Positions 28,501 through 33,552 of a stretch of DNA of 64,000 nucleotides are shown piece by piece. The notes beneath the pieces were generated by a model. That model did not search any database. It saw nothing but the letters and a program-made list of their open reading frames with translations, and was not told the origin of the DNA. Origin of the DNA: Bacteroidales bacterium (GTDB lineage: Bacteria; Bacteroidota; Bacteroidia; Bacteroidales; F082); contig JANQGJ010000100.1 in assembly GCA_028277395.1 (NCBI GenBank), positions 1 through 64,000 on the forward strand, written 5' to 3'. The position numbers and the translations under genes are program-made. The first letter of the stretch is position 1. Each line of letters starts with the position of its first letter.

Positions 28501-28625
28501 GCATTATAATCGTATGATTGATATCCGTTATGTTGCGAGTTAAGTATCCACTGGGCCTGCGGATCCTGGGCAAAGCCCTGTAAACAGGTCAGTATAATAA
28601 ATATGAGGTATAATTTCTTTTTCAT
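22551..28625 (-). CDS. Secreted SpvB/RHS-repeat polymorphic toxin
   Basis: A 2024-residue protein. Signal peptide: MKKKLYLIFIILTCLQGFAQ. SpvB/TcaB-like N-terminus at ~90-150 (GTAGMEPNLSIAYNSQ, GNGLLGIGWNLTG). FG-GAP/VCBS calcium-type repeats at ~385-760 (DWTGDGKSDLVKF, DFNGDGKSEILLL, DYNGDGKSDVAEV). YD repeats at ~1000-1650 (YEYDSFGRLVKSTNPDGT, YDLLGRIEAKS). The RHS-associated core is at ~1723-1769 (GRVYDPVLSRFLSPDSY, FNNPLVYIDPDGN). A variable tip of ~255 residues follows: a hydrophobic pre-toxin segment (WVPIVVAAVVGAVVDYG), then a terminal ~100-residue domain with GHLIKHADALGFG and DGTFITVINKT. This resembles Tc-toxin B/C shells, which package a C-terminal effector. No T9SS sorting domain is present. 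The immunity candidate follows after two bases. Confidence 0.88.
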   Translation of the reverse strand: MKKKLYLIFIILTCLQGFAQDPQAQWILNSQHNGYQSYDYNARDLVHLKNGFAYKPQGGAEFSGEIDPHIIVPVDYETDPIIVEERKLDKTLPVGSTIGSHSVSLTGAATYNIPIVIPPGTAGMEPNLSIAYNSQAGNGLLGIGWNLTGMSSITRVGKTYYHDNQRTSVRLNQNDRFVLDGKRLINITGNYWDVGCEYYTESFNGMLITSKGWIGNGPESFIVQTKDGHTIEYGISGNSRLTPETTVHTWLIEKITDQYGNYIKYTYEGDNYEKRINRIDYTGNENNSLSPYNKIEFFYSERSDKNHSFEGGKQLNHNTILDRLAIKSNGKTFRIYDFKYINDFYTKLIEVIEFNCDGLNYNSTIFEYGQNVQEFSQDHNLAGSISDLRYYFLDWTGDGKSDLVKFNQEDKKVKYYENANGVLNYILEENVDQRCEMLVPGDFNSDGLTDFIELDSDISGHFSVFYRKATGNPSLFIRQRVYTDYDNALNVSDFGNTRVGDINGNGIPELILIRTNTPPDDRLGILVIELDADGVANVIAQNSSTEGGIPMFYIKDIHITDFNGDGKSEILLLSEDHNHTPKTRLFDNIFMHSLVASDLQFPTSSHRILAGDFNGDGRTDIITNDINSSDNWELHFSMGAFSPQFIPGVAPVLQNLPDPHPDHNYIVADYNGDGKSDVAEVHDTGATKNLKIHYSNGVSFIASSSSHTIWDGSHYDPYVKPNHSNPDLDGDGIHDIYFKSSDINSAEVAVYPNKDDKSNKIHSIANGYNYSTKFSYEPLTSNIYTKYYDAYSTSNGEVFDFEGAFYVVSEIKTDNGIAEEIYSTTYNYEGARIHRLGKGFLGFKKIEKEVRSFSNNTYNTISKTVSTFDNLSPHYNFVKTGIEIYSGETNTEDATYLNNTISDYGDENSLIYLSYESKVTKTNLIKNQVETISKTCDSWGNTLSLFIDYNGEGSKKITSTFTKQNGACDKTLVDFTTIIQQRNGEDDYIRKIDYQYNSNGLPEFCITDPGKEKSMTTYYHYNSYGNLDITETSSPGTDSRLTSYYYDSRNRFITKSTNPLGHETSFEYEPLHGNIIETTDPNGLISSYEYDSFGRLVKSTNPDGTYIEEKIEWYDDDKDNILYFTESKPNYEPGRYVYYDKLNRERIVCDGTTIEGKRIFNETVYNSNGLIDKVSIPYLEGSLVIPGWTYHYYDSQNRVDYIDYPGYQVDYTYNGSTVKVYRNTPSGYTLSFSEKTHDAMGLVTSVTDNGGTIYYSYESSWQPREIKLGTTKTIISYDEYGFQDTLTDPDAGILSFEYNAYGELVWQKDANGNKFNMTYDLLGRIEAKSCLGGPSISYQYDTKPNSIGLLTEVTGLNVIYDYNYDALSRLINETETISGTDFTTTYRYCEESGRLDEMVYPSGISLDYTYSNGHLQGISNSGNLLHKTVTTNARGQIESCEKGSLYTTYSYDSYGYPVSINTSTHPEGIGDIQDLQYSFAASTGNLYYRKDVKNNLNEYFVSYDNLNRLKTSAINSQTATVSYYDNGNIYKKQGVGDYKYDDNNKPHAVRNIDNPVNTENITQDISYTVFNKVGNISHPELENQISFYYGPDFARKKTDEIKKGAAHKTKIFVGDHFEKILDNLGNVNELNYVYGPDGLTAIIVIDRNATPETSVYFIHKDHLGSYHTITDINGNIVETLSFDAWGNRRNHLDGTYTNLPTSFLFDRGFTGHEHLDNFGLINMNGRVYDPVLSRFLSPDSYVQAPGFSQSFNRYSYAFNNPLVYIDPDGNIAWVPIVVAAVVGAVVDYGIQVAVNHMMGDRGYDAWLGNIDYFDIGVSALTSGMSYGGGLGASVGGKVARYMAKHPSLVVAAEVFVTSAVDITGNEGFKPVSFNDFSQRVTTGIVSYKASQAVGKLLFPKFKSSTKTIEQRVDASIEAAKQSSQILGWGKNAKGHLIKHADALGFGEKTPQQLQKMLPELRSAANQLLNNANPALTRVGQWHQHSNAIMRISNGKMLVTQADGTFITVINKTSNNWYNLAKPLH

Positions 28626-28651
28626 TGTTTGAATGTAATATGGTTAACGGG

Positions 28652-29104
28652 TTATTGTTTGATAACTTTGATGGTAGTTCGTATGCCATCAATGATTATG
28701 TGAAGTATATAGCTGCCGTTTTCATGCAAGCTAATATCGAAACAGGTAACCGGTTCGGAAGAATTAATCTCAGATATCAGAGTACCGTTTATAGTAAATA
28801 ACCTGTATATTACCTGGCTTTGATCGTCTAAATCTGAAATTGATATATTGAATTTTCCTTCGGTTGGGTTCGGGAATACTGTTATTTCATTTGACATCAC
28901 TTTAAACTGAAGGTTGTCGTCTGTATATTCCTTTAATACGGTTGAATCTGACCCGCTTTTGAAAACAGAACCTTCTGAAATACAGATTGTTCGGGATATT
29001 CTGTTACCTGCAAAATCGTAATCGTAGCAAATTGATTCATTTTGTCCGAAAGTACAGGTAGCACTTAAAATGATTGCAAAAAGCAATAAAGTTACTGATC
29101 TCAT
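28652..29104 (-). CDS. Small T9SS cargo with one YD-repeat-like motif, next to RHS gene
   Basis: A 150-residue secreted protein: signal peptide (MRSVTLLLFAIILSATCTFG), then CYDYDFAGNRISRTICIS, which is one YD-type unit, a short linker, and a type A sorting domain (VFPNPTEGKFNISISDL, YRLFTINGTLISEIN, HENGSYILHIIIDG). It sits 26 nt upstream of the RHS gene in the same direction. Because the RHS protein has no sorting domain of its own, this small protein could act as a T9SS-borne partner that contacts the YD shell; that is inference from position and the shared motif. Confidence 0.7.
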   Translation of the reverse strand: MRSVTLLLFAIILSATCTFGQNESICYDYDFAGNRISRTICISEGSVFKSGSDSTVLKEYTDDNLQFKVMSNEITVFPNPTEGKFNISISDLDDQSQVIYRLFTINGTLISEINSSEPVTCFDISLHENGSYILHIIIDGIRTTIKVIKQ

Positions 29105-29146
29105 AACTTAAATATTTTGGTAATGTAAAGGTATAATTTAGAAAAA

Positions 29147-29818
29147 CTAGTCTGCCAGTCTGGCTTTGAGTGCTTCAATCTCCTTTTGTTGTTCAATAAC
29201 ATAAAGGGTAAGCTCTTCAATTTTCTGTAGCAGCTGTATTTGGAATTCTCCCATTTTAACACCATTTTCCTGCATTTCCGATGCTGGTGCTATATCGGGG
29301 AGGTGATTATTTTGGTTAATAAACTGTTCTACTTCTGAGAGGCTTCTGAGATTATAATCATCTTCAAAAACAAAATCTGCTCCTGCAGTTTCGGTAATAA
29401 GTACTTCACGGGTATGGATACCTCCTGCAACGGTAAGTAGGAAATTGTCTGATAACGATTGAGTTCCAATTCCCACTCTGCCATCATCTTTAAGGAATAG
29501 TATCCAGTTTTTAAACCCATTACTTCCTGCAGGTTTCCAAAAGTTTAGACCTCCTTCACTTTCATGGTATTCTATACCATACTCACCCCATCCGGAAGCA
29601 GTATTGTTAATTCCACCAAAGAAAAGATTTGCTCCCTCACCATAAATTATCTGGCTCCTGTTTAATGTAAAATAAACATCGTTTGCAGGTGAAGGTGTTA
29701 ATGTGTTTATGCTTACTTTTCCGGTATTAAAATAAATATTATTCCCATTTGTAGACCATTGGGCACTTAAAATTGTAGATACAAATAGGATAGAAATTGA
29801 TAAGAATAGCTTTTTCAT
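29147..29818 (-). CDS. Secreted fibre-like protein with coiled-coil C-terminus
   Basis: A 223-residue exported protein; ATG at 29818 starts the signal peptide MKKLFLSISILFVSTILSA (open frame extends 13 codons further but without a signal). The N-terminal part has beta-rich fibre-like units (NNIYFNTGKVSINTLTP, DDGRVGIGTQSLSDNFLLTV), a style common in Bacteroidota tail-fibre/S74-like proteins. From AGGIHTREVLITETAGADF the last ~90 residues run into NHLPDIAPASEMQENGVK and a heptad coiled coil ending LKARLAD. Almost the same module forms the end of the 21207-22034 protein. First gene of the RHS run, so it may be a structural partner; function unproven. Confidence 0.7.
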   Translation of the reverse strand: MKKLFLSISILFVSTILSAQWSTNGNNIYFNTGKVSINTLTPSPANDVYFTLNRSQIIYGEGANLFFGGINNTASGWGEYGIEYHESEGGLNFWKPAGSNGFKNWILFLKDDGRVGIGTQSLSDNFLLTVAGGIHTREVLITETAGADFVFEDDYNLRSLSEVEQFINQNNHLPDIAPASEMQENGVKMGEFQIQLLQKIEELTLYVIEQQKEIEALKARLAD

Positions 29819-29854
29819 TTGATTAATATTAAGTATGTACTTTATTATTTGAAC

Positions 29855-29862
29855 CAAAAATA
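29855..29862 (-). promoter_or_regulatory. Candidate -7 element of the RHS-island transcript
   Basis: TATTTTTG on the minus strand (TAnnTTTG), 36 nt before the ATG at 29818. It overlaps the longer frame from 29857, so it also supports the 29818 start. Gene spacing downstream (42, 26, 2, -26, 66 nt) is consistent with one long transcript to about 20553. Confidence 0.45.
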
Positions 29863-30002
29863 ATCAATAATTGTGCCGAAAATTTTATAAACCAGACAAT
29901 CAGAGTTGTGGTTTATTTTGTAGGCTGGGGTACATTACACTTTTCTACGAAAACGTATAGTATTATCAATAATATACTACGATTCCGTAATAAAAATATT
30001 AA

Positions 30003-30010
30003 TACTTTTG
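30003..30010 (+). promoter_or_regulatory. Candidate -7 element of the ACP operon
   Basis: TACTTTTG (TAnnTTTG) lies 17 nt before the ATG at 30028. It argues against the upstream start at 29908. No convincing -33 box. Confidence 0.4.
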
Positions 30011-30027
30011 CTGTAAACAACTTTCAG

Positions 30028-30252
30028 ATGTGTGTTGAAAATAAGATTGTACAGGTAATAGCCGATCAATTGTCTATTAATCCTGAAAAGATAAAAAATC
30101 CCCAAACATTAAAGTGGGACTCGCTTAAGCATATTTCTTTAGTAACTGCTATTGAAGATGAGTTTGATGTATTCTTCGATCCTGAAGAGATCAGTGAAAT
30201 GCTAAACTATAATAGTATTGTGAAAATCGTAAAAGAGAAACTCGAAGCCTAA
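30028..30252 (+). CDS. Acyl carrier protein
   Basis: A 74-residue ACP-fold protein. Residues ~24-31 read LKWDSLKH, where the Ser of D-S-L is the site for the 4'-phosphopantetheine arm. Helix 3 and 4 follow (TAIEDEFDVFFDPEEISEML, then IVKIVKEKLEA). The frame is open from 29908, but the ATG at 30028 gives the standard ACP length and follows a candidate promoter. It is nine bases before the NodB-type deacetylase and probably accepts an acyl or glyceryl unit from the FkbH-like protein at 18650-20236. It is not likely to be the housekeeping fatty-acid ACP, which normally is more acidic and sits with fab genes. Confidence 0.88.
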   Translation: MCVENKIVQVIADQLSINPEKIKNPQTLKWDSLKHISLVTAIEDEFDVFFDPEEISEMLNYNSIVKIVKEKLEA

Positions 30253-30261
30253 CCCTCTACT

Positions 30262-31329
30262 ATGAAACATCTGAAACTGTTGCTGACTTTTGATTATGAA
30301 CTCCCATTAGGTGGTGTTACAAAATCATATGATCACAGCCTTTTTAGTCCGGTTAATGAATTACTTGATGTGTTGAAGAAATGCAGGGCTGATGCAGTGT
30401 TTTTTGTGGATATACTGAGTTATGTTGCTTTTAGTAGCTGGGATCCACAAAAGTACTGTTTACCTTTTGAAGATCAGGTGAGGAAAATACTCGATTCGGG
30501 ACATGATGTACAACTTCATTTACATCCTCACTGGCTTGATTCTGATTTTAAGAATGGTAAATTTATTCCTTCAAACAGCTATAAATTGGGTGATTTCCAT
30601 AATGGAACAACTTACAATATAGACAGTATTGTTGAGATGGGTATTAATGAGCTTACAAGGTTGTGCAGGAGATCGAAGTCAGATTATAGTTGTGTTGCCT
30701 ACAGAGCCGGTGGCTATAATTTTATGCCATATGCTGCAGAGATTCTTACTTCGCTTTATAATCATGGTATCCGTATCGACAGTACAGTGAGCAGGGGATA
30801 CCTGTATAGTTCGGATGTTTCGGTTGTTGATTACCGTAATGTTCCCGATCTTCCACACTGGTTTTTGAACATGGCCGGTGATTTCAGTAAAGTAGCTAAT
30901 GATGGTGAAGGTTTGCTGGAAATACCAATTGCATCTAAGCCAAAAGGTTTTTTTGAAATTCCAACAGCTTTCAAACTTGGAAAATATGCCCACCGTGCGG
31001 TCGAAAACCGTGGTTCAGTTATTCATACTTCTGAAAATGTTTCATTGCCTGATCGTTTCAGAAAGCTTTTTTCAAGCAGAATGCTTACGGTTGATAATCA
31101 TACTTACTCACATGATTACCTGATGAAAATCCTTGATTACAATGTAAAAAGGTTTATTGATCATGACACCGTTATGATGAGCCTGATAGGGCATCCCAAA
31201 TCAATGGATACTTATCACTACGAACTTCTTTCAGGTTTTATAAACAACACAAGAATGAAGTATGATGGTATTGTTGATTTTACCACCACCAGTAATATTT
31301 ATGATGAGCTTAAACTTAATTTGATATGA
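30262..31329 (+). CDS. NodB-type polysaccharide deacetylase (WalW-like)
   Basis: A 355-residue cytoplasmic protein of the NodB deacetylase superfamily. The catalytic/metal Asp motif is LLLTFDYELPLGG (D11), and the metal-binding His triad is in QLHLHPHW (H86-H90). YRAGGYNF, a common third motif, is near 155. No signal peptide, so it probably acts on a sugar nucleotide or lipid-linked sugar in the cytoplasm. It follows the ACP by nine bases and overlaps the acetyltransferase gene by four (ATGA), marking a tight operon. Combination with an acetyltransferase suggests removal and re-acylation of an amino sugar; that is an inference. Confidence 0.8.
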   Translation: MKHLKLLLTFDYELPLGGVTKSYDHSLFSPVNELLDVLKKCRADAVFFVDILSYVAFSSWDPQKYCLPFEDQVRKILDSGHDVQLHLHPHWLDSDFKNGKFIPSNSYKLGDFHNGTTYNIDSIVEMGINELTRLCRRSKSDYSCVAYRAGGYNFMPYAAEILTSLYNHGIRIDSTVSRGYLYSSDVSVVDYRNVPDLPHWFLNMAGDFSKVANDGEGLLEIPIASKPKGFFEIPTAFKLGKYAHRAVENRGSVIHTSENVSLPDRFRKLFSSRMLTVDNHTYSHDYLMKILDYNVKRFIDHDTVMMSLIGHPKSMDTYHYELLSGFINNTRMKYDGIVDFTTTSNIYDELKLNLI

Positions 31330-32189
31330 ATCCTGCTGATGTTGTTTATAAGATGTTGCCTGAGAGCTACTTCCGTAAGATAAGAGATGTTTATTATAAG
31401 GTTAACAGGTTGCTCTATCCTCCATTGAACAAGCAGAAATTCCGTGATTTTCTTATCAGGAAACTTAATATTCGGGAGGGAATGGTTGTTTATATCCATA
31501 GCTCGATGGATAAGCTTAATATTGACTTTTCACCTTTTGAACTACTTGAGTTACTGCTTGATATTGTTGGAGAAAACGGCACTCTTGTATTTCCATGCTG
31601 GCATTACCGTGGAAGGGCAGAAGACTACCTTGACAATGCAGATGCTGTTTTCAATGTGAGAAGATCACCTACAACCATGGGACTCCTTCCTGAACTTGCA
31701 CGAAGGCATAAAGGTGCTGTTCGTAGTTTGCATCCAACCACCTCCATCGTGGCTATTGGTGCTGCAGCACATGACTTAATTGACGATCACCATACTGATA
31801 TTTATCCCAATGGTATTAATAGTCCGCTGTACAAATTAATGGGGTATAACAGCCGAATTATTGGCCTTGGAGAAAAAGTTGTTAGTCTTTCCTTTGTTCA
31901 TGTTGTGGAAGATATTATGAAAGATAATTTCCCTCTTCAAACTCTCCATGATGAAACCAGACAGGGTAAAGTTATTGACACAGACAAAAAAGAGAGATTT
32001 ATTGACACCCTTGTTCCTCATTCCAATATCTCTAACCGCGACATTTCAGGTTTTTTCAACAAGCATGTCACAAACAATGCCTGCCATTCTTTCAAATACA
32101 AAGGAGTTAATTATTTTGCTGCTAAACCTACTGAGCTTTTTGAGGAATTATCCGTATTGGCAGGAGTGGGAAGTACTATTTATGGTTGA
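31326..32189 (+). CDS. AAC(3)-family N-acetyltransferase
   Basis: A 287-residue protein of the aminoglycoside 3-N-acetyltransferase fold (YokD-like). Family motifs: GMVVYIHSSMDKL, then TLVFPCWHY, MGLLPELARRHKGAVRS from residue 118, LHPTTSIVAIGAAAHDL, and NSPLYKLMGYNSRIIGLG. It uses acetyl-CoA on an amine. Members inside glycan clusters usually modify amino sugars rather than antibiotics, and the operon context here (ACP, deacetylase, translational overlap ATGA) favours that. The 3' end meets the truncated IS3 element: the degraded OrfB frame overlaps its last 14 bases, so the C-terminus should be compared with relatives to see if the tail is native. Confidence 0.82.
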   Translation: MNPADVVYKMLPESYFRKIRDVYYKVNRLLYPPLNKQKFRDFLIRKLNIREGMVVYIHSSMDKLNIDFSPFELLELLLDIVGENGTLVFPCWHYRGRAEDYLDNADAVFNVRRSPTTMGLLPELARRHKGAVRSLHPTTSIVAIGAAAHDLIDDHHTDIYPNGINSPLYKLMGYNSRIIGLGEKVVSLSFVHVVEDIMKDNFPLQTLHDETRQGKVIDTDKKERFIDTLVPHSNISNRDISGFFNKHVTNNACHSFKYKGVNYFAAKPTELFEELSVLAGVGSTIYG

Positions 32190-32877
32190 TGGGTTTTGGT
32201 TGTTTGATTAACGATTTTGGATTAACGATTTGCGATTCTGCATGTGGGTTCTCAAATACAGTTTTGCCCATACTGTTTTGCATTCCTGCTAATTTAGTAA
32301 GCTTAATAAAAGCTTTGCAATAGTACTGTCCACCACCATCAGAATGGACTATTAATCCAGGGTATTTATCAGACTTTCTTTCTCTGATAGCAATTTGTAA
32401 CGCTGGTATGGTAGTGTATTGAGTTAATAGAGTATGACTGGCATTGTATCCTAAGATTAGTCTTGAATACAAATCCATTATAAATGTAAGATAGAAGAAT
32501 TTATCAGTTATCTGATAATAGGTTATATCGCTTACCCAAACTTGGTTGACACCTGTCAACTTAATTCCATCTATCAGATTTGGGAAACGGGTAACTCCAT
32601 TTGAGTTTGTCGTTCGGTGATATGATTTTTTTCTTCCTATTCCAAAACCTTGTGATTGCATATATTTCTCAAACTTATCTCTACCAATTCCTTCAGGCTT
32701 TAGAACATAATATGCATCACGTAGAGACATTCCCGGATGATCCTGACGAAACTGGTCCATAATTACAATCAATTGCTGATATTGCTCTTGTCTTATCATA
32801 TATCTATCCATCTTACCATGAAAAGCCTGACGAGAAGTATTAATAACACTATACAAACTATTCAATGAATAAGTCAA
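32176..32877 (-). pseudogene. IS3-family transposase OrfB, 3'-truncated
   Basis: DDE integrase-type transposase (233 residues as read). First Asp in QVWVSDITYYQ, second in LIVHSDGGGQY, and what should be the last Glu region in FENPHAE. Normal IS3 OrfB continues here with about 45-60 further residues; instead the frame runs into 19 unrelated residues (SQIVNPKSLIKQPKPINHK) and stops inside the AAC(3) gene. The first codon is TTG and probably not a real start: the frame is open back to an A9G run at 32921-32930, giving a -1 frameshift from OrfA, the usual IS3 mode. The truncation suggests it no longer transposes. Confidence 0.8.
32206..32233. repeat. 14-bp tandem repeat at the IS3 break point
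   Basis: GATTAACGATTTTG (32206-32219) is followed directly by GATTAACGATTTGC. It lies just after the AAC(3) stop and just where the OrfB homology ends (about 32236), so it marks the deletion or recombination junction. Confidence 0.6.
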
Positions 32878-33287
32878 TGTTTCTTGGTTTTGCCAGAACC
32901 AGATTTGGGTCTTGAACCAGCTTTTTTTTTAATGTCAATGCCAAGATCATCTTCTGTTATCTCGATCATCTTATTTAAAAAATCCAATTCAATCTGCTTC
33001 TGACCTACAATCTGCTCAAGCTCTTTGATCTTTTCTTTAAGCGTCTTGATTTGTTTCGAACTACTCATAGGCTCAATGATTTGACGATGTCCTTTTTGAT
33101 ACAAAGAGGAGTACTTATAAACCCAATTGTATACTGAAGTCTTTGAAACCTGATAATCTGTACAAGCTTCACTTACAGATAATAGATTATTCTCTATCTT
33201 TCTTACAACCTCTTTACGTATAGTTACAGAAAATGTTCGATGTCTTCGCTGATCAAATTGCTTCTTGACGGATTCTGGAGTTGCCAT
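32874..33287 (-). CDS. IS3-family transposase OrfA (HTH protein)
   Basis: A 137-residue IS3 OrfA. The N-terminal half is a helix-turn-helix (FSVTIRKEVVRKIENNLLS, VSEACTDYQVSKTSVYNWVY) that binds the element ends; the C-terminal half is a leucine-rich coiled coil (IKTLKEKIKELEQIVGQKQI) for multimerisation. It ends with an A9G run at 32921-32930 that fits a -1 ribosomal slippage site, and the -1 frame stays open into OrfB. The stop codon overlaps the apparent TTG of OrfB. Confidence 0.85.
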   Translation of the reverse strand: MATPESVKKQFDQRRHRTFSVTIRKEVVRKIENNLLSVSEACTDYQVSKTSVYNWVYKYSSLYQKGHRQIIEPMSSSKQIKTLKEKIKELEQIVGQKQIELDFLNKMIEITEDDLGIDIKKKAGSRPKSGSGKTKKH

Positions 33288-33323
33288 TATTTAACTTTTT
33301 TAATTGCCAAAAAGTGGTCAACA

Positions 33324-33448
33324 TATTTCAGGCATTGACATGCCCGAAGATTTGGAGGCAGGTTTATGACTTGCCTGGCGGACCCCGATAACTTATACGT
33401 GGGGAGCAGGTTCGATTGCTCAATTGCCCTATTGTTAGATGTGGTGGT
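33324..33448. other. Stretch between IS end and terminator
   Basis: About 125 bp that are more GC-rich than surroundings, with an imperfect inverted repeat AGGCAGG/CTTGCCT near 33356-33377. I see no gene. It may be remnant DNA from IS-linked rearrangement. Confidence 0.4.
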
Positions 33449-33484
33449 AAAAAAAGAAGAGCACATCCTGACGGAGTACTCTTC
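33449..33484 (-). terminator. Rho-independent terminator of the propeller/PKD gene
   Basis: On the minus strand GAAGAGTAC pairs with GTGCTCTTC (9 bp, one G-U) around an 11-nt loop and is followed directly by seven T. It is 69 nt past the stop codon at 33553. Confidence 0.85.
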
Positions 33485-33552
33485 CTAACAATGAAACTAT
33501 CATGTTTTAAAGTTTCTGGTTTTGGATGAAACAGTTGGTAGTAGTTTCAATA

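Larger units (their letters stand above)
32206..33323 (-). mobile_element. Truncated IS3-family insertion sequence
   Basis: Holds OrfA (32874-33287) and the truncated OrfB. The intact terminus is probably at 33322-33323: on the minus strand the element would begin TGTTGACCACTTTTTGGCAA, with the TG start usual for IS3. The other end is missing; homology stops at about 32236 next to a 14-bp tandem repeat. No flanking target duplication can be assigned. It separates the glycan-operon end from the propeller/PKD gene. Confidence 0.65.

Noticed and set aside
29908..30027. N-terminal extension of the ACP gene
   Set aside because: Would exceed normal ACP length by 40 residues and covers a candidate -7 promoter element.
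31326..32189. Antibiotic-resistance gene call for the AAC(3)-family protein
   Set aside because: Operon context (ACP, NodB-type deacetylase) favours amino-sugar acetylation; fold alone does not show drug modification.
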